Shown piece after piece: positions 26,143 to 35,564 of a stretch of 64,000 nucleotides of DNA; position 1 is the stretch's first letter, and every line of letters starts with the position of its first letter. Source of the stretch: Leptospira soteropolitanensis (GTDB taxonomy: Bacteria; Spirochaetota; Leptospiria; Leptospirales; Leptospiraceae). The DNA is taken from positions 73,932-137,931 of the forward strand of contig NZ_JAMQPN010000010.1 in the NCBI RefSeq assembly GCF_026151655.1, in the 5' to 3' direction. The position numbers and the translations under genes were made by a program. A model generated the notes under the pieces. That model saw nothing but the letters and a program-made list of their open reading frames with translations, was not told where the DNA came from and did no database searches.

Positions 26143-27462
26143 TTATGGTCTTTCTACGATCATTGATCCTGCGATCCCACCGTGTGCACAAGCAGTGACT
26201 AGAACCTTTTTTGCATCTTTGTTTTCATGGAAGTCCATGATCGCATTGTGAAGGAGTCTTACCCCTGTTGCACCAAACGGGTGTCCAATGGCGATAGATC
26301 CGCCATTTGGATTGATCTTTTTGGCATCAAAGTTCTTTTCCCAATCAAATCCTGTTCTGATTTTGATTTCTTCAAGAGCTGCAACGGCAGTTGCTGCGAA
26401 AGCTTCATGGATTTCGATCACGTCGATGTTTTCCACTTTTTCGCCAACTTCTTCGAGAAGTCCAAGAGTTGCTTCTGCTTGTCCAAGTCCCATTAGGTTA
26501 GGCGCAACACCTTTCATTTTGAAACCAGTTACCACTGCTTCTGCTTTGAGTCCGAGTTTTTTTGCTGCTGCTTCAGAAGCGACAATGATTCCCGCTGCTC
26601 CATCAGAACGTGGGCTTGCATTGAAGATGGAAACAGTAGGGCCATGTGATTTTTTTAAATCTTTGCCGTATTTTTCTTTCCAAGCATCAAATTTCATCGC
26701 TGGGTTATCAAACATAAGCATAGCGCGACCCATACGAGTTGGGTTTTTCACAAGACCTTCACGAAGAAGAACTGCTTCGTCCGCTTGGAGTGGGTTTCCT
26801 TCATCGTCTTTTACTTCCATGATATATGGTTTGTAACGACCTTCTTGTGTTGCTTCGAATGCTCGTTTGAAAGATTCGTAAGCGACTTTGTCTTGTGTTT
26901 CGCGTGGGAGTGCGTAGTTTTGTGCGAGAATTTCAGCCGTTACTTGCATCCCGTAAGAAGTTTCACCATCACCAAGACCATCTTCTAATGTATCACGAAG
27001 TTCCACACCTTCAGGAAGGTCATTTGGAAGCAGTTTAACAAGTGAATCTAAACTGTTTGTTTTTTTGTTAAGGCGAGCATTTTTCACAACGAAAGGCATA
27101 GAAGTTTGTGATTCTTCACCAATCACGAGGAATACCTCACCTTCACCTAACATAATACGGCGAGATGCTTCTGCGACCGCTTCGAGTCCTGAAACACAGT
27201 TGTTTGCCACTGTTAAACAAGGAATTTCTAAAGGTAAGTTCATTAGGTTTGCAATCACACGAGCAGAGTTTGGTGCATTTGCAAAACCTTCTCCAACGAT
27301 CACACCGTCAATATCAGTTGGTTTTAAACCACTGCGTTTCATTACTTCTTCACCGACAATTTTACCGAGGTGGTGACCTGGATACTGTGCAAGTGCCTTT
27401 CCAATTTGAGCAAAAGGAGTTCGTGCAGGTGCTGCGAGTACTATCTTTTGTGTTACTTTCAT
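26143..27462 (-). CDS. acetyl-CoA C-acyltransferase (thiolase)
   Basis: A 439-residue thiolase. The acyl-accepting Cys is Cys 89 in VANNCVSGLEAVAEA. The other active-site blocks are IEIHEAFAATAVAAL, NPNGGSIAIGHPFGATG and VTACAHGGIAGSMIVERP; the last carries the second Cys in a slightly unusual setting (CAHGG rather than CIGGG). Length and N-terminal layout are closer to FadI-type 3-ketoacyl-CoA thiolases than to short AtoB enzymes, so either beta-oxidation or acetoacetyl-CoA turnover is possible. The ribosome-binding site GAAGGGA supports the ATG at 27462. Confidence 0.88.
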   Translation of the reverse strand: MKVTQKIVLAAPARTPFAQIGKALAQYPGHHLGKIVGEEVMKRSGLKPTDIDGVIVGEGFANAPNSARVIANLMNLPLEIPCLTVANNCVSGLEAVAEASRRIMLGEGEVFLVIGEESQTSMPFVVKNARLNKKTNSLDSLVKLLPNDLPEGVELRDTLEDGLGDGETSYGMQVTAEILAQNYALPRETQDKVAYESFKRAFEATQEGRYKPYIMEVKDDEGNPLQADEAVLLREGLVKNPTRMGRAMLMFDNPAMKFDAWKEKYGKDLKKSHGPTVSIFNASPRSDGAAGIIVASEAAAKKLGLKAEAVVTGFKMKGVAPNLMGLGQAEATLGLLEEVGEKVENIDVIEIHEAFAATAVAALEEIKIRTGFDWEKNFDAKKINPNGGSIAIGHPFGATGVRLLHNAIMDFHENKDAKKVLVTACAHGGIAGSMIVERP

Positions 27463-27513
27463 ATAAAATCCCTTCTTCCTTTCTTTAGACTAAAACTTTA
27501 GTTACCTTAAAAA

Positions 27514-28557
<1,044 letters not shown>

Positions 28558-28595
28558 TCATTTTTAACTATTAGGAGGGAAACAAGAACGAATTA

Positions 28596-28678
28596 GGGCG
28601 CCTTTCCTTGCTGTCTACGGACTTTCGCATTCGCTTCGGTCCTTCGGACGGCTTACGCCTCCTCCGCATCAAGGGCGC
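28596..28678. repeat. G/C-rich intergenic element with inverted ends
   Basis: An 83-base stretch, clearly richer in G and C than its surroundings, lies in the 240-base gap upstream of ilvC. It starts GGGCGCC and ends GGGCGC, so the ends can pair (GCGCC with GGCGC), and it holds an internal GTCC-TTC-GGAC hairpin. The minus strand reads as a short open frame rich in Arg and Lys, which I do not take as a gene. It may be a dispersed repeat or a structured RNA; a single copy is seen here. Confidence 0.35.
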
Positions 28679-28807
28679 ATAAGAGACATAATATTTTTCA
28701 AAGCTCTTCATTCCTTTTGATTCTACAAAAAGCATTGGCATAGGTGATCCCCGCAAATGCGGAAACCCTCCATTGGAGAAATGGTCCTTCCCTCCTATAC
28801 TGTACTC

Positions 28808-29164
28808 ATGATGAACCGAATCAATTTTGAATCCTTAAAGAAGTTGCACGGCAAGAGTTTTGTTAGATGCATACTTTCCTTTTTTTTCGTGGGTAGTATG
28901 GCACTGTTGGGAGGAGGCTGTATCACTCCTGACCTTGTCCATGACTCTTACTATACGAGACACCCAAGCCAAAATAGTCATAACTACCGCGAGTATCCCT
29001 ATCCCTACCAAGGATCAAGAGGAGGTTACGGTGTTCCGTATCCTTATTATGGAGGAGGAAACCAGTTCCAAATCCCAAGGTCACACGGTGGCGGCCACAA
29101 TCCCTTCCATGTCCCTGCGGGAAGATACCATAATGTTGGTAGTCCAGGTAAGTGGAGGTTATAG
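28808..29164 (+). CDS. small Gly/Tyr-rich lipoprotein
   Basis: A 118-residue protein from ATG 28808 (earlier ATGs at 28757 and 28781 are in frame). The signal segment ILSFFFVGSMALLGGGC has a standard lipobox, LGGGC. The mature part is low complexity, rich in Tyr, Gly, Pro, His and Asn, with YPYPYQGSRGGYG, VPYPYYGGGNQF and HGGGHNPFHVP. It looks disordered and may be surface-exposed. No family is recognised. The sequence AAGAGACATAAT, one base from the motif found elsewhere, lies at 28681-28692 and may be its promoter. Confidence 0.6.
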   Translation: MMNRINFESLKKLHGKSFVRCILSFFFVGSMALLGGGCITPDLVHDSYYTRHPSQNSHNYREYPYPYQGSRGGYGVPYPYYGGGNQFQIPRSHGGGHNPFHVPAGRYHNVGSPGKWRL

Positions 29165-29237
29165 AACTTGGAAAAATTAAATTCTAGCAAACTCTCTTCT
29201 GATCAGTTGTGCCAGTCTCTTACCTGAAGAAAGAAGG

Positions 29238-29426
29238 GTGTATCAGAATAACCCAGTCAAATTACCGGAGGGAATGAACATCCACCAATGGATGGAGACA
29301 AAAAAGTATCAATTTCCAAATCGATTTTGGTCCAGACAAATTGGTATTGATGAGATTTATTTAACTCTACCGAAGGAGTTGGCAAAGGAATACGACGAGA
29401 TCAAGTTTTGGCTTTCTCTACGGTAA
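29238..29426 (+). CDS. possible small lipoprotein with unclear start
   Basis: From a GTG at 29238 the frame codes 62 residues with ordinary composition (KLPEGMNIHQWMETKKYQF, ending DEIKFWLSLR). The same frame continues upstream to 29181 without a canonical start. There it reads ILANSLLISCASLLPEERR, which looks like the end of a lipoprotein signal peptide with its Cys. The true start may be a rare ATT at 29181, or the start was lost and the gene is decaying. It overlaps the convergent phosphatase gene by 26 bases. Confidence 0.4.
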   Translation: MYQNNPVKLPEGMNIHQWMETKKYQFPNRFWSRQIGIDEIYLTLPKELAKEYDEIKFWLSLR

Positions 29427-31155
29427 TGCCGGAATAACGAATGAGTCCAAGGGTCAAATCATCTTGGATGGCAGTGATTCCTCCAGAAAGTTGGATGACC
29501 GATTGGAAAACTTGGTCTTGGATTTCAAAGAGAGGAAGGCTTCGTATATCACGAATTAGATGGAGTAGTCTTTCTTCTCCAAACATTTGTAATGAATTGG
29601 GTTCTCTTGCCTCGGTGAGTCCATCGGTGAGCATGACAATCAAATCACCCGTTTCCAATTGGAATCTTTCTTCTTCCGCGAGAATTTCAAAAATGGGGGT
29701 AATGATCCTTCCCATAGGTTTCAAACTCACGAGAGCTCCCGATTTACGAATGATAAATAGAGGAAAATGTCCTGCTCTGGCAAAAGTTAGAGATCCTGTG
29801 CCTGTATAGAGATGGAGTAAACTAGCAGTGACAAAATGTTCCCTTAGATTTGGAATGATTCGTTGACGGATCGATTCTAAATTATCCTTCAGGCCAACAG
29901 GGTCTTGTTTCCATTTTTCTAGTGATGTTTTGACAAGTGCACTGAGAAGTGCCGCTGGAATTCCATGTCCAGAAACATCGCAAATAAAAACACCTAACTC
30001 TTGTTTTTCTGGTTTCCAAACAAAATCATACAAATCGCCTCCCACTTTCATCATCGGGATGTTTTTAAAAAGAATTTCTACTCCCTGCGGTTTAATTTCT
30101 TTTTGAGGAAAAAGGGATTCTTGGATCCGTTTTGCCATATCCAATTGTTTTTCAATTTCTGTTCTTTGTTCTTCAATTACCGCCGTTCGTTCTAGAACTT
30201 TTTGTTCCAATTCTTCATTGGCCTTTTCTTTTAGTTCATTTAAAACTTGTAAGGATTTTAAAGAAGCAAGTTGAGCTCTTTCCCTTTCCCTTGTGGCGGT
30301 GACAAGAAAGTAAGCAATCCCACTGATACAAAACAAAAATGCATCCAAAAAAATTAGGGAATCATTGATCGAGAGGCCACTCGCATCTCTTCTTGCGAAT
30401 ACTCCTTTCCCGTCAATTGTTAGTGTAACGGCTGTAAATGCGAGGACTACTGTGGAGAGTGTGGCACCAAATTGACGAAACCTTATGCTTGTGACAATCA
30501 CGAAAGGAATTGGCAAAAAAAGCAGAGGCCATTCATCGCTAAATGCAATCGATCCAGAAATATAAACTAAAATGATCCAAAGCAGAAGCTCAATTTGTTT
30601 GCGAAGTTCTAACTTTAATTTTGATTTAGGATGAAACCATACATATAACAAAGGAGCCACAATGAGAAAACCGAGCATCTCACCCGAAAACCATGTGAAG
30701 AATACGTTGAAATACAATTCACTCGATAAAAAATCCCAATACCATAAACTTGTAACACCCATAATGGCGCTTACAAAAGATCCAGGAAATGTTCCTATAC
30801 TTAGGAAATAAATTAAATCCTTTGTGGAGTAGATGGGATCACTTTTTTCTGTAACTTTTTTGATGATTCGATAGTTGATATAACTACTAAGCGTATTTCC
30901 AATCCCAATAATAAAGGCTGTTTGCAAGTGTGGATTGTTGAAAAAATTGGCAAGGGTTGCACCTAAATAAATTCCAGGTAAAGCAACAGGTCCAAGTAAG
31001 AGAAGAGAAGCAAGGCCCACTCCTTCGGGGGGCCAAACAGGAGAAACTTGGCTATTTAAGAAGGCAATTTTAAATCCAATTTGTGCTGAGATGAAGTACC
31101 CAATGAAGATGATGGGTGTCCAAATAAAAATTCTTGTATATAGGACAGTCTTCAT
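29401..31155 (-). CDS. MASE1 sensor with PP2C (SpoIIE) phosphatase domain
   Basis: A 584-residue protein. Residues about 1-290 are a MASE1-type integral membrane sensor with about eight helices (SPVWPPEGVGLASLLLLGP is characteristic). A coiled coil follows (about 295-345, EELEQKVLERTAVIEEQRTE), then a SpoIIE/RsbU-type Ser/Thr phosphatase. Its metal sites are KVGGDLYDFVW, CDVSGHGIPAAL, ARAGHFPLFI, and IVMLTDGLTEARE. It probably regulates an anti-sigma antagonist or another phosphoprotein in response to a signal in the membrane. The ATG at 31155 overlaps the ABC-F stop as ATGA; ATG 31176 is an alternative with GGAGGA directly before it. Confidence 0.85.
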   Translation of the reverse strand: MKTVLYTRIFIWTPIIFIGYFISAQIGFKIAFLNSQVSPVWPPEGVGLASLLLLGPVALPGIYLGATLANFFNNPHLQTAFIIGIGNTLSSYINYRIIKKVTEKSDPIYSTKDLIYFLSIGTFPGSFVSAIMGVTSLWYWDFLSSELYFNVFFTWFSGEMLGFLIVAPLLYVWFHPKSKLKLELRKQIELLLWIILVYISGSIAFSDEWPLLFLPIPFVIVTSIRFRQFGATLSTVVLAFTAVTLTIDGKGVFARRDASGLSINDSLIFLDAFLFCISGIAYFLVTATRERERAQLASLKSLQVLNELKEKANEELEQKVLERTAVIEEQRTEIEKQLDMAKRIQESLFPQKEIKPQGVEILFKNIPMMKVGGDLYDFVWKPEKQELGVFICDVSGHGIPAALLSALVKTSLEKWKQDPVGLKDNLESIRQRIIPNLREHFVTASLLHLYTGTGSLTFARAGHFPLFIIRKSGALVSLKPMGRIITPIFEILAEEERFQLETGDLIVMLTDGLTEAREPNSLQMFGEERLLHLIRDIRSLPLFEIQDQVFQSVIQLSGGITAIQDDLTLGLIRYSGITVEKAKT

Positions 31156-33029
31156 TCGGATTGAAGCATTTCCCATTCCTCCATTTTGTAAAGAATTTCC
31201 GTTTCTATCTTTTGGATTTCTTCAGATATTTTCTGAAGTTCTGTATGATTATTTGCGAATGTACTCAATTTCTTTTCTAATTCTTGTTTGGATGATTCAA
31301 GTTTAGCGATCTCTAATTCTAATTTAGAAAGTTTCTTTTGGTCTTGTTTGGACTTTTGTGGTTTGTCCGTAACTAATGTAGCAGGCGAAGATTCTTTTGG
31401 TTTTGGGGAACTTTGTTCGTTTTCTAATTCTAAAGAATCGGTTTCCAAAAAGGAAGAAAAAGTTCCAATGTAATGATCTAATTTTCCTTCTTTTCTAAAA
31501 ATGAGAAGGCTCTCTGCTGTCCGGTCGAGGAAATATCGGTCATGAGAAACAATCACAACCGTTCCTGGGAACTCATCTAAAAAGGATTCTAAAACAGAAA
31601 GGGTTTGGATGTCCAAATCATTGGTTGGTTCATCTAAGATAAGAAAGTTGGGACCTGTCATCAGGATCTGAACAAGAAAAAGGCGGCGTCTTTCACCTCC
31701 AGATAGTTTGGCGATGGGAGTGTATTGCAATTTTCCATCAAAGAGAAATCTTTCTAACATTTTCGCGGCAGAAATTTTCTCACCTGATTCGGTTTCGATC
31801 ATTTCTCCGGCCACATCTTTGATATAATCGAGTACATTTCTTTCTAGCGGAAGTTCGGAACTGGTTTGGTCAAAATATCCAACTTTTGTATTCATCCCCG
31901 GTTTGATAAATCCACTATCAGGTGCAATGCGACCAGCCATGAGATTCAATAGTGTGGACTTGCCAATTCCGTTTGGTCCAATGATCCCTAGTCTTTCTTT
32001 GGCTTTAAAAGTATAAGTGAAATCATTGATGAGCAGTCGGTCGCCGATTCCTTTTTTCAGATTATGAATTTCTAAAATGGTTTTCCCTTGGCGTTTGGCA
32101 GCAACACTCAATTCTAAATCTTTTTGAATTTCTCGTTTTTCTCTATTTTGGAGATCACTGGCGCGATCAATCCTGGCTTTTTGTTTGGTGGTCCGAGCTT
32201 TCGGTTGGCGTTTCAACCACTTCACTTCTTGTTTGAGGAATTGTTTGATTTTATCTTCTTGTTTTTGAAGGGTTTCTTCTCTTTCCACTTTTCGCTCTAA
32301 ATAAATAGAATAGTTTCCTTCATATAGAAAATGGTTACCACGATCCAGTTCCAAAATTTTAGTTACAATTCGATCTAAAAAATAACGATCGTGAGTGATG
32401 AGTAAGATGGCTTTGTCAAGACCTGCTAAATAATCTTCTAACCATAAAATAGATTTTACATCCAAATGGTTTGTTGGTTCATCTAAAATTAGTAAATTAC
32501 TTTCATCAATAAGGGATTTCGCAAGTTCTACTTTTTTAAGCATCCCACCAGACAACTCTGACATTTTTCTTTCTAACTTTTCAACACCTAACTCTTTTAA
32601 TATGGACTTGATTTGTTGTTCGTAATCCCAAGCAGAAAGCCTATCCATTTCTTGTGAGGCACTCGTAAACTCATCATCTAGTCCCTCTTCACCTTCACCC
32701 ATTCGTTCACAAATGTCTTCATAACGACGAATGGTTTTGACGAGTTTGTTATCACCCTTATAAATATGATCGAGGATAGTTTCGTTTTGATCAAAAACAG
32801 GGTTTTGGTCGAGGATAGAAATTTTAAGGTTATTGTTTTTGATGATTTGTCCGGAATCCGTTTCTTCTTTTCCAAGAAGAGCACGAAGGAGAGTAGACTT
32901 ACCCGATCCATTGATCCCTACAATGGCGAGTTTTTCTCCTTCGCTGATAGAAAAATCAAGATTCGAAAAAAGTTTTTTTTCGCCGATGGTTTTGGAAAGT
33001 TTGGATACAGAGACTAGCACAATGTCCAT
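31152..33029 (-). CDS. ABC-F family ATPase, Uup-like
   Basis: A 625-residue soluble protein with two ATP-binding cassettes. Walker A motifs are GINGSGKSTLL and GPNGIGKSTLL, the signatures are LSGGMLKKVELAK and LSGGERRRLFLVQ, and Walker B motifs are NLLILDEPTNHLD and NFLILDEPTNDLD. The linker between them is rich in Lys and Arg (KWLKRQPKARTTKQKARID), as in proteins that bind the ribosome. A C-terminal coiled coil (about 545-620) is the Uup type, which also binds DNA. There are no membrane segments, so it acts on the ribosome or nucleic acid rather than in transport. It is translationally coupled to the MASE1 phosphatase gene. Confidence 0.87.
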   Translation of the reverse strand: MDIVLVSVSKLSKTIGEKKLFSNLDFSISEGEKLAIVGINGSGKSTLLRALLGKEETDSGQIIKNNNLKISILDQNPVFDQNETILDHIYKGDNKLVKTIRRYEDICERMGEGEEGLDDEFTSASQEMDRLSAWDYEQQIKSILKELGVEKLERKMSELSGGMLKKVELAKSLIDESNLLILDEPTNHLDVKSILWLEDYLAGLDKAILLITHDRYFLDRIVTKILELDRGNHFLYEGNYSIYLERKVEREETLQKQEDKIKQFLKQEVKWLKRQPKARTTKQKARIDRASDLQNREKREIQKDLELSVAAKRQGKTILEIHNLKKGIGDRLLINDFTYTFKAKERLGIIGPNGIGKSTLLNLMAGRIAPDSGFIKPGMNTKVGYFDQTSSELPLERNVLDYIKDVAGEMIETESGEKISAAKMLERFLFDGKLQYTPIAKLSGGERRRLFLVQILMTGPNFLILDEPTNDLDIQTLSVLESFLDEFPGTVVIVSHDRYFLDRTAESLLIFRKEGKLDHYIGTFSSFLETDSLELENEQSSPKPKESSPATLVTDKPQKSKQDQKKLSKLELEIAKLESSKQELEKKLSTFANNHTELQKISEEIQKIETEILYKMEEWEMLQSE

Positions 33030-33172
33030 GAGATGGAAATAGGCTCATTCGGACAATCGTATTCAATATTTTGTTATGAATGTACATCTGATTTGTCGAC
33101 TTTGCCTTGGTTTTTAAGACCTTAGAATTTTTCGCATTCTCCCTAATTTCCATCGTGGACTTACTGGGTAAT

Positions 33173-34039
33173 ATGTTATCGAATGGACAAGATGAATTTT
33201 ATAATTCGATCCTCAGTCGGCAATCCATCCCAGAAACAGTGGTTGGTGGCAAACAAGTGGCCAGTCGGTTTTTGGAAGAATTGTTTTCTGTTTTATTTTC
33301 TGGATACCATTTAGAACGTAACTTTATTTCTAAAGACCAAATCATCGACCAGTTGGAACTCTTTCGCATTCGTTGGAAAAATTTACTGGAACCTTATGCG
33401 GCTTATGCAGATAAAGAACTTGGTCGCATCGTTGCGTTAGATGATATTTTACATAACTTCGTTGCCAAACTTCCTGGCCTCTACCAATGGATGTGGGAAG
33501 ATGCGGAAGCTGCTTTTTTAGGAGATCCTGCTGCAGAAAGTATCCACGAAGTAATCCTCGCCTATTCAGGGTTTTATGCCGGTGCTGTCCACAGAGTAGC
33601 AAATTATTTTTTTAAGTCTTCTTTGCCTATCTTCCCAAAACTATTATCTCGTGTGGCACATGAAGCAACAGGTATTGACATCCATCCAGGTGCTGAAATT
33701 GGGCGGGCCTTTTTTATGGATCATGGAACAGGGATTGTGATCGGAGAAACCACACGTATTGCAGACAATGTAAAGATTTACCAAGGTGTAACATTAGGTG
33801 CCTTATCAGTAAACAAGTCTTTGGCGAAACAAAAACGCCATCCTACGATTAAAGAGGGAGTTGTGATTTATGCAGGAGCCACCATTCTCGGTGGGGAAAC
33901 GGTGATTGGGAAACAATCCATCATCGGAGGGAATGCTTGGATTACCCAAAGCATTCCTCCTTATTCCGTTGTGTATCAGAAATCAGAAGTGCGAGTCCGA
34001 AGTGCTAATGAAATCCAAGGTTTGGATTTCACCATTTGA
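33173..34039 (+). CDS. cysE: serine O-acetyltransferase (EpsC type)
   Basis: A 288-residue enzyme that makes O-acetylserine from serine and acetyl-CoA, the first step of cysteine synthesis. The N-terminal helical part leads to a left-handed beta-helix with hexapeptide repeats: ATGIDIHPGAEIGRAFFMDHGTG with the catalytic Asp and His, then VIGETTRIADNVKIYQGVTLGA and RHPTIKEGVVIYAGATILGG. The long N-terminus and overall layout fit the EpsC/SrpH type found beside Family 2A encapsulins. The ATG at 33173 is chosen; the frame is open to a TTG at 33107. It converges on the cysteine desulfurase gene with a single base between stops. Confidence 0.88.
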   Translation: MLSNGQDEFYNSILSRQSIPETVVGGKQVASRFLEELFSVLFSGYHLERNFISKDQIIDQLELFRIRWKNLLEPYAAYADKELGRIVALDDILHNFVAKLPGLYQWMWEDAEAAFLGDPAAESIHEVILAYSGFYAGAVHRVANYFFKSSLPIFPKLLSRVAHEATGIDIHPGAEIGRAFFMDHGTGIVIGETTRIADNVKIYQGVTLGALSVNKSLAKQKRHPTIKEGVVIYAGATILGGETVIGKQSIIGGNAWITQSIPPYSVVYQKSEVRVRSANEIQGLDFTI

Positions 34040-34040
34040 A

Positions 34041-35564
34041 CTAAAGACCGAAACGATTGCGACTTCCTAACCCGTACAACACCCGGATGAGTGCATCAAT
34101 GTCTTCACAAGAATTGTAAAAGGCAAGAGAAGGTCTCACTGTTGATTCCAATCCAAATCTTCTTAAAATCGGTTGGGCACAGTGGTGGCCGGCACGCACA
34201 GCAATTCCTTCTTCCGCTAATTTTTTTCCAATCTCTTCTGTTTTGAATCCATCAATGACAAAAGACAACACTCCCGCTTTGTCTTTGGCAGTTCCAATCA
34301 AATGGAGTCCTGGAACCTTTAACAGTTCTTTGGTGCCATATTCGAATAGATCATGTTCGAAGGCAGAAATTTGTTTCATTCCAAATCGGTTCAGATATTC
34401 AATGGCAGCGCCAAGTCCTACTGCATCAGCGATGTTACCTGTTCCTGCTTCAAAACGAAACGGTGCTTCTTGGAAGGTAGTGTGATCAAAGTTGACATCT
34501 TTGATCATATTCCCTCCACCTTGCCAAGGAGGCAAACTGTCGAGAATGGATTTTTTTCCGTAAACCACACCGATGCCAGTCGGAGCGAAAAGTTTGTGAC
34601 CACTAAACACAAAAAAGTCGCAATCGATCTCCTGAACGTTCACAGGCATATGGGACACAGACTGAGCTCCATCCACAATCACAAGGGCTCCTACTTTATG
34701 AGCAGACTTTGTCATTTCCTCTACGGGAACCACTGTTCCTAAAGCATTCGAAACTTGTGTGATGGATACAATTTTTGTTTTGGAATTTAACAAACGTTCG
34801 TATTCGCCTAGAATGATTTGTCCTGAATCATCGACAGGAGCGACTCGTAACTTTGCGCCTTTTTTGGCACAGACCATTTGCCAAGGAACAATGTTTGCGT
34901 GGTGTTCCAAATGAGTGATGAGAATTTCATCACCAGGTTGGATGTGTTTGTCAGATAAAATATTGGAAAGTAGATTGATACCTTCTGTAGTTCCTCTGAC
35001 AAAAACAATTTCTTCTACACTCCCAGCTCCAATAAACCCTTGGACAAGTGACCTAGCTTTTTCATAAGCATCGGTGGACCTTGCCGCAAGAGTATGGGCT
35101 GCACGATGGATATTGGAATTCTCATGTAAATAAAAATGAGATAATCTTTCGATTACCGAGCTTGGTTTTTGTGTGGTAGCCGCATTGTCGAGCCAAACCA
35201 AGGGTTTCCCATTGACTGTTTCCGTTAGGATCGGAAAATCTCTCCTTGCCGATGCGAGGTTCCCACCACCTGACTGAGATAAGCCGATACTTGGGAAAGA
35301 CTGAAAATCAGAATAGGAAAAACCTGTATCTGTTAATTTTAAGTCTTCTAAATAAGGTAAGGACTCTTTTGGTAAATTTTGCGAAGGTAAGTCATTTGAT
35401 GGAAAACCCACTGTAGGAACGTTACTTCCACCAAACGATTGCAAAACTCCAAACATTTCCTTCGCCATTTTTTCTAATGTTTTTTCATCAGGAAACAACG
35501 ACGGGGAACCATTGATGAACGAGTCCGGTTTTAATTTTAAAAAACTCGGATTATTTGTATTCAT
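34041..35564 (-). CDS. Family 2A encapsulin cargo: cysteine desulfurase
   Basis: A 507-residue protein: a SufS-type (group II) cysteine desulfurase carrying an N-terminal extension of about 105 residues. The enzyme part has VWLDNAATTQKP, RGTTEGINL, LEHHANIVPWQ, VDGAQSVSH (Asp 298), SGHKLFAPTG with PLP Lys 324, and RAGHHCAQP with catalytic Cys 462. The extension is rich in Ser, Pro, Asn and Gly and looks disordered, except for a short amphipathic segment, LEKMAKEMF (about 30-38). Such extensions direct this enzyme into encapsulin shells. It releases sulfur from cysteine as a persulfide. The ATG at 35564, preceded by GGGA, overlaps the shell gene's end by 14 bases. Confidence 0.92.
   Translation of the reverse strand: MNTNNPSFLKLKPDSFINGSPSLFPDEKTLEKMAKEMFGVLQSFGGSNVPTVGFPSNDLPSQNLPKESLPYLEDLKLTDTGFSYSDFQSFPSIGLSQSGGGNLASARRDFPILTETVNGKPLVWLDNAATTQKPSSVIERLSHFYLHENSNIHRAAHTLAARSTDAYEKARSLVQGFIGAGSVEEIVFVRGTTEGINLLSNILSDKHIQPGDEILITHLEHHANIVPWQMVCAKKGAKLRVAPVDDSGQIILGEYERLLNSKTKIVSITQVSNALGTVVPVEEMTKSAHKVGALVIVDGAQSVSHMPVNVQEIDCDFFVFSGHKLFAPTGIGVVYGKKSILDSLPPWQGGGNMIKDVNFDHTTFQEAPFRFEAGTGNIADAVGLGAAIEYLNRFGMKQISAFEHDLFEYGTKELLKVPGLHLIGTAKDKAGVLSFVIDGFKTEEIGKKLAEEGIAVRAGHHCAQPILRRFGLESTVRPSLAFYNSCEDIDALIRVLYGLGSRNRFGL

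Noticed and set aside
26288..26836. 182-residue Ala/Ser-rich open frame on the plus strand
   Set aside because: Antisense to the thiolase, whose active-site motifs are complete on the other strand.
28571..28756. 61-residue Arg/Lys-rich frame on the minus strand
   Set aside because: It coincides with the G/C-rich intergenic element and has neither a ribosome-binding site nor a protein-like pattern.
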